Positions 24,078-33,539 of a DNA stretch of 64,000 nt are shown one piece after another. How positions within the stretch are numbered: position 1 is the stretch's first letter; every line of letters starts with the position of its first letter. Under the pieces are notes generated by a model, which was given only the letters and a program-made list of their open reading frames with translations, was not told the origin of the DNA and did not search any database. The translations under genes were made by a program, and so were the position numbers. The stretch is from SpSt-398 sp041752235 (GTDB lineage: Bacteria > Bacteroidota > Bacteroidia > Chitinophagales > Chitinophagaceae), in contig JBGSHM010000029.1 of NCBI GenBank assembly GCA_041752235.1, positions 28,770-92,769 of the forward strand, in the 5' to 3' direction.

Positions 24078-25106
24078 ATGGCCAATCCAAACCTCCAAGC
24101 TGATAGTGATAATCTGAGTGCCGCGGACAAGGAATTTGAGAATAATATCCGTCCGGCGCAGATCGCTGATTTTTCCGGGCAGGAGCAGGCCATTGATAAC
24201 CTCCGGATATTTATCAAGGCCGCCAAACTCAGAGGAGAGGCCCTTGATCACATCCTCTTTCATGGCCCTCCTGGTTTGGGCAAGACCACCCTATCCCGTA
24301 TCGTGGCCAATGAATTAGGGGTAAATATCAAAGAAACATCCGGGCCGGTTATTGAAAAACCCGGCGACCTGGCGGGTTTGCTTACCAGTCTCGAACCACA
24401 GGATGTACTCTTTATTGATGAAATTCATCGGTTGAGTACGGTGGTGGAAGAATACCTCTACTCAGCCATGGAGGATTATCGGATCGATATTATGATCGAA
24501 TCAGGGCCCAATGCCCGGAGTATACAGATCAACCTGCATCCTTTTACCCTGATCGGTGCTACCACAAGGAGTGGGTTACTTACGGCTCCCTTGCTTTCCC
24601 GGTTTGCCATCAAATCCAGGCTCGAATACTATAATGCCGAGACCCTGCAACGGATCGTCAAACGATCCGCCGGCATCTTGGATGTTGGGATCACTTCGGA
24701 TGCCTGTGGGGAGATCTCCCGCCGAAGCAGAGGAACACCCCGTATTGCCAATGGCCTTTTGCGTCGGGTACGCGATTTTGCCCAGGTATTGAATGAGGGA
24801 AAGATCGACCTGGCCATTACGCAACATGCCCTGCGGGCGCTGAATGTGGATGAACATGGATTGGATGATATGGATAACCGCATCCTGCGCACCATCATTG
24901 ATAAATTCAAAGGAGGCCCGGTAGGGATCACCACCATCGCCACAGCGGTGGGAGAGGAATCAGGCACCCTCGAGGAGGTGTACGAACCATTCCTGATTCA
25001 GGAAGGATTTTTACAACGCACCCCCCGCGGGCGTGAGGCGACAGCAAAAGCCTATGAGCACTTGGGTAAGAAGAAAATGGGAGGGGGTACGCTCTTTGAG
25101 GAATAG
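24078..25106 (+). CDS. ruvB: Holliday junction branch migration helicase RuvB
   Basis: RuvB is the hexameric AAA+ motor that drives branch migration with RuvA. The 342 residues are the normal length. Walker A GPPGLGKTT is at 63-71, Walker B LFIDEIH at 111-117, sensor 1 in TLIGATTRSGLLTAPL, and the arginine-finger region follows in LLSRFAI. The C-terminal winged helix carries GGPVGITTIATAVGEE and RTPRGR. The N-terminal start ATG 24078 matches the family. ruvA is not in the window and ruvC is 14 kb away on the other strand, so the resolvasome genes are dispersed. It converges with the response-regulator gene. Confidence 0.97.
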   Translation: MANPNLQADSDNLSAADKEFENNIRPAQIADFSGQEQAIDNLRIFIKAAKLRGEALDHILFHGPPGLGKTTLSRIVANELGVNIKETSGPVIEKPGDLAGLLTSLEPQDVLFIDEIHRLSTVVEEYLYSAMEDYRIDIMIESGPNARSIQINLHPFTLIGATTRSGLLTAPLLSRFAIKSRLEYYNAETLQRIVKRSAGILDVGITSDACGEISRRSRGTPRIANGLLRRVRDFAQVLNEGKIDLAITQHALRALNVDEHGLDDMDNRILRTIIDKFKGGPVGITTIATAVGEESGTLEEVYEPFLIQEGFLQRTPRGREATAKAYEHLGKKKMGGGTLFEE

Positions 25107-25110
25107 GTAC

Positions 25111-25139
25111 CACGAATTTTACCGAATAAACACGAATGC
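25111..25139. repeat. Short ACCACGAAT/AACACGAAT repeat between ruvB and the response regulator
   Basis: The words ACCACGAAT and AACACGAAT, with TTTTACCGAAT between them, form a small tandem-word element in the convergent gap. It is too short to fold into a long stem. Confidence 0.35.
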
Positions 25140-25144
25140 TATCT

Positions 25145-25846
25145 CTATGATTCATGGACAACCAGCCTGAACCCATTTCCATGGATATTCACGATCTCCA
25201 ACTTTGGATCGTTTCGCAGGTATTTACGAAGTTTGGCAATATACACATCCATGCTTCGGCCATTGAAGTAGGTATCAGAACCCCAGATTTTTTTAAGCGC
25301 CTGATCACGTGGCAGCAGGTCATTGATATGATCGGCCAGCATCTTTAGCAGTTCATTCTCCTTGGGAGAGAGGGTCTGCGTGATGCCATCATGCGACAAT
25401 TCGCGCAGTTTGGGGTTGAAATGATAGGTGGACAGGTCGTACTCTTTATTCTCATTTTCTTTATTCACCTCCTCATTACGTTTGAGGATGGCTTTGATCT
25501 TGAGTAAAAGAACCTCACTATCAAACGGCTTGGTGATATAGTCATCGGCACCCAGTTTATATCCCTGGATGATGTCTTCTTTCATGGTTTTGGCACTCAG
25601 GAAGAACAGGGGGATATCAGGATCTACATCCCGGATTTCCTCTGCCAGCGTAAAGCCGTCCATATTAGGCATCATTACGTCGAGCAGGCAGAGATCGAAT
25701 TTCTCGCGCTGGAAAGCGGCCAATCCAAGACGGCCATCACGTTCCAGGGTTACATCATAATCATTCAATTCCAGGTAGTTTTTCAATACGCTGCCTAAGT
25801 TCGGATCGTCTTCGCATAACAGGATGCGGGGTTTTTTTCCTTCCAT
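25145..25846 (-). CDS. OmpR/PhoB-type response regulator
   Basis: The 233-residue protein (ATG at 25846) has a receiver domain with the acidic pair CEDD (11-14), phosphoacceptor Asp56 in CLLDVMMPNMDGF, FLSAK near 84-88 and Lys in DDYITKPFD. A winged-helix DNA-binding domain follows (LSPKENELLKMLADHIN, GRSMDVYIAKLRKYLR, IVNIHGNGFRLVV), typical of the OmpR/PhoB class. An in-frame ATG 16 codons upstream would add a non-family leader. No histidine kinase gene is adjacent, so it is an orphan in this window. The receiver and effector motifs are intact, so phosphorylation-dependent DNA binding is likely. The target genes are unknown. Confidence 0.92.
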   Translation of the reverse strand: MEGKKPRILLCEDDPNLGSVLKNYLELNDYDVTLERDGRLGLAAFQREKFDLCLLDVMMPNMDGFTLAEEIRDVDPDIPLFFLSAKTMKEDIIQGYKLGADDYITKPFDSEVLLLKIKAILKRNEEVNKENENKEYDLSTYHFNPKLRELSHDGITQTLSPKENELLKMLADHINDLLPRDQALKKIWGSDTYFNGRSMDVYIAKLRKYLRNDPKLEIVNIHGNGFRLVVHES

Positions 25847-25939
25847 GTGCTTGTTTTTTATCGGTTGTACAAATAAAAATAAATCATTTGCCATTATCGC
25901 CCATGGGGGTCTAATTTTTTGTTAAGAACTATATTTAGG

Positions 25940-25962
25940 TGAATAGTGAATGGTGAATGGTC
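25940..25962. repeat. Short GTGAATAG/GTGAATGG repeat upstream of the HerA-like gene
   Basis: About three units of the 7-nt word family found at 8303 and 63802 (GTGAATAGTGAATGG and one more). It lies in the divergent gap between the response regulator and the HerA-like gene. Confidence 0.6.
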
Positions 25963-25994
25963 AATTTTCATAACTTTCTCCGCAAACTACGAAC

Positions 25995-27545
25995 ATGGCT
26001 GACCAAAGCAAATTTCTGGAAGCAGTACAGTCTGGATATACCTTCAAAGGGGAGTCTGTGGTCCTGGGAACCGGGATCCTTGGAGGAGAGGCGATTCCGG
26101 GAGCTACCGTCAAACTGGCCCTAAAGACCCTCAACCGGCATGGTTTGATTGCCGGAGCCACCGGAACAGGTAAGACAAAGACCCTGCAGGTGATAACCGA
26201 AACCCTGAGCGATGCCAGTATCCCCGTGGTTTTAATGGATATCAAAGGCGACCTGAGTGGAATTGCCGCTCCCGGAACCATTAACGAAAAGATCACCGAA
26301 CGTAGTCAGAAGATCGGCATCGAATACAAACCAACTGGTTTTCCGGTTGACCTTTTTACCTTAAGTAGTGAGAAAGGGGTAAGGCTTCGTGCTACCGTAA
26401 GTGAATTTGGCCCGGTGCTGCTTTCCAAGATATTGGGGTTGAATGATACCCAGGGTGGGTTGGTGGCCATGATATTCAAATATTGCGATGATGCCAAGCT
26501 GCCTTTGCTTGACCTGAAGGATTTTATCAAAGTACTTCAGTTTGTTAGTGATGAAGGAAAAGCGGAATTGGAGAAAACCTATGGAAAGATATCTACAACC
26601 TCCACTGGTACCATACTCCGAAAAGTGATCGAATTGCAACAGCAGGGTGCGGATCTGTTTTTTGGAGAACGGAGTTTTGACGTGGAAGACCTGATGCGCA
26701 TCAGCGATGATGGCCGTGGAATGGTATCGATCATCCGGGTCACGGATCTTCAGGACCGCCCCAAACTCTTCTCCACCTTCATGCTTCAACTCCTGGCGGA
26801 ACTCTATGCCAATAGTCCGGAAGAAGGCGACCTTGAAAAACCCAAACTGGTACTCTTTATAGATGAAGCCCATTTGATCTTTCAGGAGGCAAGCGAAGTA
26901 TTGTTGCAACAGATCGAAACAGTGATCAAACTGATCCGCTCAAAAGGGATCGGCATCTTTTTCTGTACACAGAACCCCATGGATGTGCCTCCGGCCGTAT
27001 TGGCGCAATTAGGTCTGAAAGTGCAACATGCACTACGGGCCTTTACCGCAGCCGACCGCAAAGCCATCAAACAAACGGCAGAGAACTACCCGCTGTCCGA
27101 TTTCTACAAAACCGAAGAAGCCCTGACCCAACTCGGGATCGGAGAGGCGCTCATCACCTCTCTGAATGAAAAAGGTATACCCACACCACTCGTGCATACC
27201 TTACTTTGCGCACCCCGAAGCCGAATGGACATTCTTTCCGATTTGGAGATCGACAATATCGTTGGCAAATCAAAACTTGCCGTTAAGTACAATACCCCGG
27301 TCGATAGTCAAAGCGCCTACGAAATACTCACCGAGAAATTAAAAGCGGCCGAAGAAAGAACCAAAGAACTTGAAGCCGATGAACAACGCGAGAAGGAAGA
27401 TAAAAAGCCCGGTCGGTCGCGCCAGGAAAAAGGTTTTTTTGATGATCCTGTAGTCAAGAGTATGGCTCGAACAGCTGGCAACACGATAGTACGATCTTTA
27501 TTAGGTGCATTGGGGATCGGGGGGAGGAGGAAGAAGCTGTTTTAA
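25995..27545 (+). CDS. HerA/FtsK-like ATPase (DUF853 family)
   Basis: The 516-residue protein belongs to the HerA-like helicase group annotated as DUF853. Walker A GATGTGKT is at 54-61, followed by the family block VVLMDIKGDLSGIA. Walker B LVLFIDEAHLIF lies near residue 285, and the arginine-finger-like segment is RSKGIGIFFCTQNPMDVPPAV. The C-terminal 90 residues are charged and coiled (KLKAAEERTKELEADEQREKE) and end in a basic hydrophobic tail (GALGIGGRRKKLF). HerA hexamers act with nucleases such as NurA in archaeal end resection, but DUF853 proteins in bacteria have no settled function, and no nurA-like gene is adjacent. It converges with recQ, separated by a GTGAGACG repeat. Confidence 0.9.
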   Translation: MADQSKFLEAVQSGYTFKGESVVLGTGILGGEAIPGATVKLALKTLNRHGLIAGATGTGKTKTLQVITETLSDASIPVVLMDIKGDLSGIAAPGTINEKITERSQKIGIEYKPTGFPVDLFTLSSEKGVRLRATVSEFGPVLLSKILGLNDTQGGLVAMIFKYCDDAKLPLLDLKDFIKVLQFVSDEGKAELEKTYGKISTTSTGTILRKVIELQQQGADLFFGERSFDVEDLMRISDDGRGMVSIIRVTDLQDRPKLFSTFMLQLLAELYANSPEEGDLEKPKLVLFIDEAHLIFQEASEVLLQQIETVIKLIRSKGIGIFFCTQNPMDVPPAVLAQLGLKVQHALRAFTAADRKAIKQTAENYPLSDFYKTEEALTQLGIGEALITSLNEKGIPTPLVHTLLCAPRSRMDILSDLEIDNIVGKSKLAVKYNTPVDSQSAYEILTEKLKAAEERTKELEADEQREKEDKKPGRSRQEKGFFDDPVVKSMARTAGNTIVRSLLGALGIGGRRKKLF

Positions 27546-27563
27546 ATTTTCGGGAGTCGGAAG

Positions 27564-27635
27564 GCGTGAGACGTGAGGCGTGAGACGTGAGGTGGGAGGC
27601 GTGAGACGTGAGGCGTGAATAGTGAATAGTGAATT
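27564..27635. repeat. GTGAGACGTGAG tandem-word repeat between the HerA-like gene and recQ
   Basis: The words GCGTGAGACGTGAG and GTGAATAGTGAAT repeat in one direction across the convergent gap. It joins the GTGAGACG family to the GTGAATAG 7-nt family within one element. Confidence 0.8.
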
Positions 27636-27638
27636 GTC

Positions 27639-29561
27639 TCAGTTCCGCAGTCCCAGCGAAACTATCCCATTGCCATCTATTACAACCCGTCCTTCAGCTT
27701 GTAAAAATTTCATAATTTCCCAATAACGTTCTTTTTTAAGATCCCTGAACTTATTCTGCAGGTCTTTCGCTTCAATCCCGCCATTGTGCAATACCATTTT
27801 CAGGCGATCAAAGAATATTTGAATATCAGAAGCAGATAGCGGCTTGACCTTTTTATTTAAACAATTATCGCAAATACCACAATCGTTCATTGCCTTATCG
27901 CCAAAATACTCTCCAATGAAACGGCTCCTGCATTCGCCGGTAGTGGCAAATCGTTTCATTTCTGCAACACGGTCACGGAAGCGCTTTTCCTGCTTTCGAT
28001 ACCTTTCTGTATCTAATTGCAGAAGATCAGTCCTTACCCTGTTCCGCAGAAACTGAATCTGGGGTTTATCTTTTTGCGGAGTATAGACTATGATCCCATA
28101 TCGGTGCAAAGTTGCCAGATCACGGATGATCTCTTTCACATCTTGTTTCAAAAGTTTGACCAATAGGAATTCGGAGATATTCACCGGGTAACTCCAGATT
28201 CCTTCGTAACTCCGCAACAGAGTTTTGACCAATGGCTCAAGTTCCGGATGGTCATCCTCAAATTGATAAATGGATTCCTTGCTACAAATGAATTGGATGG
28301 TGGATGGTTTAAATACCTGCTCATTAAAGGAAAGCCAATCATCCTGCTCAAGTACACCAAGTGCCGGCATAACTTTGCGGGCGTGGAGATCAAATTTTTT
28401 TATCAGATCATTTATATCAAAATCAAAGGTCTGACCCTCTCCGCCTCCCGAAGGCATTTGAAAATAATTACCTACTGATTCATAGACTTTTCGAATCTCG
28501 TCAAATGACGGATAGCGAAGATCGGCTTGTTCATCCAAGGCCTTGATAGATTGATCATCGTGGAGCAATACGGCATAGGCTTTTTTCCCATCCCGGCCTG
28601 CACGACCTGCTTCCTGATAGTAATTTTCCAGACATTCAGGGATGTCGGTATGTACCACCACGCGAACGTCGGGCTTATCGATGCCCATACCAAAAGCATT
28701 GGTACAAGCCATAACACGTATTTCGTTCCGGATCCAGGCTTCCTGTTTTCTTCCACGCTCTTCACCTGAAAGACCTGCATGATAGTGGTCTGCCGAAATA
28801 CCCCACTGTTTCAATTGTTCACTTATTTCCTGTGTGGCTTTCCGGCTTCGGCAATAAACAATTCCTGTTCCAGGCACTTTCTCCAATATTTCGCGGAGTT
28901 TGGGCATCCTGGCTTCAACTTTGAAAAGACTGTAGGAGAGATTGGGTCTTTCAAAGGATTGGCGAAAAATGGTTTCTTTTTGAAAACCCAGGTACTGGCA
29001 AATATCTTTTTGTACTTCTTCTGTGGCGGAAGCCGTCAGCGCCAGAACAGGCACATCGGGTAACTCTTCTCTTAATTGGGTTATACGCAGGTAGGGAGGA
29101 CGGAAATCATAGCCCCATTGCGAAATACAATGTGCTTCATCCACCGCGATCAGGGAGATGGGTAGGCTGGGTAAGTATTCTTTGAATAAACGTGTTTCCA
29201 ATCGTTCCGGGGAAACATACAAGAATTTACAATTGCTTTCGCCAGCGGTGCGTAAAACCTGTTCGGTTTCTTTTCGGCTCATACCCGAAAAAATTGCATA
29301 GGCAGTGATGCCTTTTTTTCGCAGGTTCTCTACCTGATCCTTCATCAGGGCAATAAGTGGTGATATGACCAGGCAGAGTCCTGGTTGCGCCATCGCCGGC
29401 ACCTGATAACACAATGATTTTCCTCCACCCGTAGGCATTAGCGCAAGTGTATCCTTTCCCTCCAATACAGAAAGAATGATGTCTTCCTGTAAAGGGCGGA
29501 ATTTATCGTATCCCCAGTGTTGTTTGAGGACGGCATGTATGGTTGGCTGTACTTTGGTCAT
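27639..29561 (-). CDS. recQ: ATP-dependent DNA helicase RecQ
   Basis: RecQ unwinds DNA 3'-5' in recombination and replication-fork repair. The 640 residues contain motif I PTGGGKS (43-49), the DEAH box at 141-144 in AVDEAHCISQWGYDF, and motif V/VI GMGIDKPDVRVVVH and QEAGRAGRDGK. The RQC zinc-binding region near residue 550 shows Cys residues in CRSRFIGEYFGD and CGICDNC. A C-terminal HRDC domain is not evident; the last 70 residues are a winged-helix-like block (IQIFFDRLKMVLHNGGIEAKD). It shares one base with the stop of the upstream P-type ATPase gene (TAATG), so the two are translationally coupled. Confidence 0.95.
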   Translation of the reverse strand: MTKVQPTIHAVLKQHWGYDKFRPLQEDIILSVLEGKDTLALMPTGGGKSLCYQVPAMAQPGLCLVISPLIALMKDQVENLRKKGITAYAIFSGMSRKETEQVLRTAGESNCKFLYVSPERLETRLFKEYLPSLPISLIAVDEAHCISQWGYDFRPPYLRITQLREELPDVPVLALTASATEEVQKDICQYLGFQKETIFRQSFERPNLSYSLFKVEARMPKLREILEKVPGTGIVYCRSRKATQEISEQLKQWGISADHYHAGLSGEERGRKQEAWIRNEIRVMACTNAFGMGIDKPDVRVVVHTDIPECLENYYQEAGRAGRDGKKAYAVLLHDDQSIKALDEQADLRYPSFDEIRKVYESVGNYFQMPSGGGEGQTFDFDINDLIKKFDLHARKVMPALGVLEQDDWLSFNEQVFKPSTIQFICSKESIYQFEDDHPELEPLVKTLLRSYEGIWSYPVNISEFLLVKLLKQDVKEIIRDLATLHRYGIIVYTPQKDKPQIQFLRNRVRTDLLQLDTERYRKQEKRFRDRVAEMKRFATTGECRSRFIGEYFGDKAMNDCGICDNCLNKKVKPLSASDIQIFFDRLKMVLHNGGIEAKDLQNKFRDLKKERYWEIMKFLQAEGRVVIDGNGIVSLGLRN

Positions 29562-31672
29562 TAAACGACTTTCTTCACAAATAAACGACCCGAATTAATC
29601 GCTAACACGACATCACTCAAGCCCATCACCAAGGCACCAAAGGTAGGGGTAAGAAATCCGAGTGCCGCAACGGGGATAGCGACAATATTATAGGCAAAGG
29701 CCCAGAAAAGATTTTCTTTAATGGTGATATAGGTGTGTTTACCCAATCCCAGGGCCATCGGTAAATTGCGCAGGCCTTTATTCATGAGTACGACATGCGC
29801 ACTTTCTACGGCTATCTGTGAAGCTTCACTCAATGATACACCGATGGTTGCTTTTGCCAGCGCCGGTGCATCATTGATACCATCCCCAACCATGGCTGTA
29901 GGGATCGCTGCGTTCAATGCCTCGATCTTATCCAGTTTCTGCTGCGGCGTTTGTTCGGCGATCACGGTCTTAATGCCAAGTTGTTTGGCCAACGCTTCAC
30001 ATTTCTCTTTTTTATCTCCGCTTAATAGGATCGTAGGAATATTTTTTCGTTCGAAAAATTGTATTACTTCTTTGGCCTCCGGTCTTACTTCATCTTCCAC
30101 ATCGACCCAACCAATCAATTCATTGTCGCGGGTGATGAAAACATTATGCTGACCTGTTTCCTGTCCGGCGGGCACCACTTTGTACGAACCGGCCCAATAT
30201 ACCTTTCCCTCTTTATCCGTCGCTTTCATTCCATACCCTTTTACCTCTTCGATCTTTGCCCAATTGATCGGACCGGCCGATTTCCAAGTTTCGGTAATGG
30301 ATCTGGCGATGGGATGGTTGGAGAATTTCTCAAGCGAATAAACAAGTCGTTGGAATTCCTTTTCCTCCAGGGTAGAATGAAATCCGGATATCTTGAATTT
30401 GCCCGTGGTTAAGGTGCCTGTTTTATCAAAGACCACTTGTTTGATCTCGCGGAAGGTTTCAAGACTTGTTGCATTGCGAAAAAGGATCCCGTTTTTCGCG
30501 GCACGGCCCATCCCCACCGCAATGGCAGCAGGTGTAGCAAGTCCCATCGCACATGGACAGGCTATCACCATCACGGCAATACTCCGCATCAGGGCAGGCG
30601 TGAATGCGTCGAGAATGAACCAGTTCACCACCAATGTGGCCAGGGCGATCACCAATACGGTGGGAATAAATATGGCACTTATCTTATCGGCCAATTTTTG
30701 CACGGGTGGTTTCTCCCCCTGCGCTTTTCTGACCATATTTATAATACCCGATAGCACCGTGTCTTGTCCAATAGCAGTAACCTGTGCTTTTACGGTGCCA
30801 TCTGTCAGATAGCTTCCGCCGATCAGGGTGTCCTTCTTGAATTTATGTACAGGTGTACTTTCTCCGGTGATGATCGCTTCATTGGCATGGGCCTCTCCAC
30901 TCAGAATTTTACAGTCAATCGGCACCTGTTCTCCGTTTTTTATCAGGATAAGATCACCCACATGCAAATGTGTGTTCTCCACCGGGAAGATCTGTTCCTG
31001 GTGCTGGTCATCAAAAGCGATCATATTGGCCATCACCTTTTGCGATTTGGCCAATTTGTTCAACTCACGCTGGGTGGAAGAGATCGAAGCATCTTCCAAA
31101 TAATTACCCAGAAATACGAGGGTGATGATCGTAGCCGTGGTTTCATAGAACATATACTGCTCGGCCTGGCCGGACAGGGTGCCATATAAACTGTAAATAA
31201 ACGCGGCACTTGAACCCATGGTGATCAGAACATTCATATTGGGCATGCCATTGCGAAGGCTCTTATAGGCGCTTTTTCCAAAAAAGCTCATCCCCACGAG
31301 ATAAACAGGAAAGCTTAGCGAGAGTTGTACCCATGGATTCATCAGCCAGTGGATATGAAGCCCCGGGATCATGTGGAGCATCAAGATGGCCGTAAAAGGA
31401 AGGCAAAACCAAAACCGTTGCAGGTGGGTGGAAAGGAAAGGTTTCTTTTTTGTTTCGGTCACAGGTTCCAATCTGTCTGCAACCGAATAACCCAGACCCG
31501 TGATTCCGTTGGAGATTTTCTCGCGTGAATACCCTTCCTCCGCTTCAAAGATCACATCACCCGTGGCAAAATTGACCTTTATATTCTTCATGCCCTGTTT
31601 TTCCAGGTACTTGTGAATGTTGATCGCACAGGTGTTGCAATCCATCCCTTCTACTTTCCATTCCTGTACCAT
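29561..31672 (-). CDS. Heavy-metal P1B-type ATPase (copper-exporter-like)
   Basis: The 703-residue pump has one N-terminal heavy-metal-associated domain with CNTC at residues 12-15, about eight membrane helices, the CPC motif in IACPCAMGLATP (near residue 370), the phosphorylation motif DKTGTLT (near 414), TGES and the GDGINDAPAL hinge. CPC plus the HMA domain fits Cu(I) export (CopA type) or a related metal; the ion is not proven by sequence. The first residues MVQEWKVEGMDCNTC give the standard start. It is upstream of and overlaps recQ by one base, an unusual pairing. It is divergent from tsaE across a 200-nt gap that holds a repeat. Confidence 0.93.
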   Translation of the reverse strand: MVQEWKVEGMDCNTCAINIHKYLEKQGMKNIKVNFATGDVIFEAEEGYSREKISNGITGLGYSVADRLEPVTETKKKPFLSTHLQRFWFCLPFTAILMLHMIPGLHIHWLMNPWVQLSLSFPVYLVGMSFFGKSAYKSLRNGMPNMNVLITMGSSAAFIYSLYGTLSGQAEQYMFYETTATIITLVFLGNYLEDASISSTQRELNKLAKSQKVMANMIAFDDQHQEQIFPVENTHLHVGDLILIKNGEQVPIDCKILSGEAHANEAIITGESTPVHKFKKDTLIGGSYLTDGTVKAQVTAIGQDTVLSGIINMVRKAQGEKPPVQKLADKISAIFIPTVLVIALATLVVNWFILDAFTPALMRSIAVMVIACPCAMGLATPAAIAVGMGRAAKNGILFRNATSLETFREIKQVVFDKTGTLTTGKFKISGFHSTLEEKEFQRLVYSLEKFSNHPIARSITETWKSAGPINWAKIEEVKGYGMKATDKEGKVYWAGSYKVVPAGQETGQHNVFITRDNELIGWVDVEDEVRPEAKEVIQFFERKNIPTILLSGDKKEKCEALAKQLGIKTVIAEQTPQQKLDKIEALNAAIPTAMVGDGINDAPALAKATIGVSLSEASQIAVESAHVVLMNKGLRNLPMALGLGKHTYITIKENLFWAFAYNIVAIPVAALGFLTPTFGALVMGLSDVVLAINSGRLFVKKVV

Positions 31673-31682
31673 GATTTATATG

Positions 31683-31765
31683 ATTTAAGGATTAACGGAT
31701 TGGATTCATTGGATTTACCGGATTAAATAATCCTGTTCATCTTAAAATCCCTTGCATCCTGGTCT
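31683..31765. repeat. GGATTAACGG-type word repeat between the P-type ATPase and tsaE
   Basis: The words GGATTAACGGATTGGATTC, GGATTTACCGGATTAAAT, then AATCCTGTTCATC and AATCCCTTGCATCCTGG form an imperfect palindrome. It resembles the 9-nt triplet repeat inside ileS at 56284. Confidence 0.65.
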
Positions 31766-31860
31766 TTGTTGCATTTTCTGTTGCAAATTTACGCCATCTC
31801 AACCCATTTGCCAATTCATACTAACCCTATCTTCTACACAAGGTTGCAATTACAAAAATA

Positions 31861-31868
31861 TATTTTTG
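31861..31868 (+). promoter_or_regulatory. -7 promoter element of tsaE
   Basis: TATTTTTG is an exact match to TAnnTTTG and ends 4 nt before the tsaE ATG. With the usual spacing, transcription would begin at or near the start codon, implying a leaderless message. Confidence 0.5.
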
Positions 31869-31872
31869 CAAA

Positions 31873-32283
31873 ATGGAGATCCTGTTTACGTTGGAAGAGA
31901 TCGGTTCGGTGGCGACCAGGCTTTTGCCCCTGATCAAAGGGAAAGTGGTGGCTTTACACGGAGAAATGGGAGCCGGGAAAACAACCCTCGTACATGCCCT
32001 GGGGGAGGTGATGGGTATCCGCGAGGTGGTCAGCAGTCCCACCTTTTCGATCATCAATGAATATGGATGGGAGGGGGGACCTGTTTTTCATATCGATCTA
32101 TACCGGTTAAAGGATGAGGAAGAGGCCATTCAGGCGGGGGTAGAGGATTGCCTTTACAGCGGTGCCACCTGTTTGGTGGAGTGGCCAGACCGGGCGCCGG
32201 GTTTATTTCCACCCGAGACCCTCCATCTTTTTCTGGAGGTGGTAAACACCCAGGCCAGAAAGCTGCGTATAGCCGGGAATTGA
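31873..32283 (+). CDS. tsaE: tRNA threonylcarbamoyladenosine biosynthesis ATPase TsaE
   Basis: TsaE is the ATPase of the TsaBDE complex that makes t6A at position 37 of ANN-decoding tRNAs. The 136 residues are close to the family length of about 140-155. Walker A GEMGAGKTT is at 30-38, followed by the switch-like SSPTFSIINEY (56-66) and the HIDLYRL Walker-B-like strand; VEWPDRAPGLFP carries the conserved Trp. The ATG at 31873 follows a -7 promoter box by only 4 nt. The next gene, alanine dehydrogenase, begins 40 nt downstream; this order is seen in other Bacteroidota. Confidence 0.95.
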   Translation: MEILFTLEEIGSVATRLLPLIKGKVVALHGEMGAGKTTLVHALGEVMGIREVVSSPTFSIINEYGWEGGPVFHIDLYRLKDEEEAIQAGVEDCLYSGATCLVEWPDRAPGLFPPETLHLFLEVVNTQARKLRIAGN

Positions 32284-32323
32284 TTATTTTTATCATCCGC
32301 CCATCCACGGGACCTTAACCAAC

Positions 32324-33538
32324 ATGAGCCAGCAAAAACCCCGGATCAGCACCTCCTTCAGTTATGAAACCCTGGAGGAAACCTTGGACATAAAGCCCAA
32401 AGGGGCTTCCATGCATATCGGTATCCCTCGTGAGATCGCTTTTCAGGAGAACCGGATCGCCCTGACCCCCGATGCAGTCAGCGTATTGGTCAGCAATGGC
32501 CATGAGGTTATGATCGAGCATAATGCCGGCGAAGCTTCGCATTTCCGCGATAAGGATTACAGTGAGGCCGGTGCGCGGATCGTTTATGAGCGGGCCGAGG
32601 TTTTCAAGGCGCCCATTCTGGTGAAAAGTGCTCCGGTGATCGAGGAGGACCTGCCTTTACTTCAACTCAATCAGGTGATCATTTCCCCGATCCATCTTTC
32701 CGTTTTAAAAGCCGATCTGTTGGAGAAGATGATGGAGAAACGGATCACAGGTGTTTCCTTTGAAAATTTAAAAGACGATAGCGGTACTTACCCCATTGTG
32801 CGAAGCATGAGTGAGATCGCCGGAAGTGCGGTGATGTTGATCGCCGGCCAGTACCTCAGTTCTGCCAACCATGGCAAAGGGGTATTATTGGGGGGTATCT
32901 CGGGTATTGCGCCAACCAAGGTCATCATTATTGGGGCCGGGATCGTTGGCGAATACGCCGCGCGAGCTGCCCTGGCATTGGGTGCCTCGGTGAAAGTGTT
33001 TGATAACAGTGTATATCGGTTGAAACGTTTGCAAAATAATGTTGGCCATCGGCTATGGACCTCGGTGATCGAACCGCGGATGTTGGCCAAACAACTCAAG
33101 ACCTGCGAGGTAGCCGTGGGTGCGTTGGCGAGTGAAACAGGACGCACACCTATGGTGGTCACTGAAGAAATGGTGAGCAATATGCGCCCGGGTAGTGTCA
33201 TCATTGATGTGAGTATCGACCGGGGTGGTTGTTTTGAGACCTCAGAGATCACCAGCCATGGTCATCCCGTGTTCTTAAAATATGGAGTCATTCACTATTG
33301 TGTGCCCAATATACCTTCCGGTTTTTCCCGAACGGCTTCCCAGGCCATCAGCAATGTATTAATGCCCTTATTCATGGAAGCAGGAGAAGAAGGAGGATTT
33401 GAAAAATTGATCTGGCACCAGGTACATCTCCGCAGCGGGATCTATCTCTTCAAAGGACATCTAACCAATTTTCATTTGAGTGAGCGTTTTGGGATCAAGT
33501 TTACAGATTTGAATTTATTGATCGCGAGTCAAAGGTAG
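32324..33538 (+). CDS. ald: Alanine dehydrogenase
   Basis: Alanine dehydrogenase interconverts L-alanine and pyruvate with NAD and ammonia. The 404 residues include the N-terminal catalytic block IGIPREIAFQENRIALTPDAV, the EHNAGEASHFRDKDY region, and the Rossmann motif IIGAGIVGEYAAR (near residue 205-217). SIDRGGCFETSE, then FLKYGVIHYCVPNIPSGFSRTASQA, complete the AlaDH/PNT signature. The first 25 residues (SQQKPRISTSFSYETLEETL) precede the usual start and may be a lineage-specific extension; a second in-frame ATG occurs at 32411 (MHIGIP), which could be the true start of a shorter form. Ends at a convergent junction that carries a palindromic repeat. Confidence 0.9.
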   Translation: MSQQKPRISTSFSYETLEETLDIKPKGASMHIGIPREIAFQENRIALTPDAVSVLVSNGHEVMIEHNAGEASHFRDKDYSEAGARIVYERAEVFKAPILVKSAPVIEEDLPLLQLNQVIISPIHLSVLKADLLEKMMEKRITGVSFENLKDDSGTYPIVRSMSEIAGSAVMLIAGQYLSSANHGKGVLLGGISGIAPTKVIIIGAGIVGEYAARAALALGASVKVFDNSVYRLKRLQNNVGHRLWTSVIEPRMLAKQLKTCEVAVGALASETGRTPMVVTEEMVSNMRPGSVIIDVSIDRGGCFETSEITSHGHPVFLKYGVIHYCVPNIPSGFSRTASQAISNVLMPLFMEAGEEGGFEKLIWHQVHLRSGIYLFKGHLTNFHLSERFGIKFTDLNLLIASQR

Positions 33539-33539
33539 G

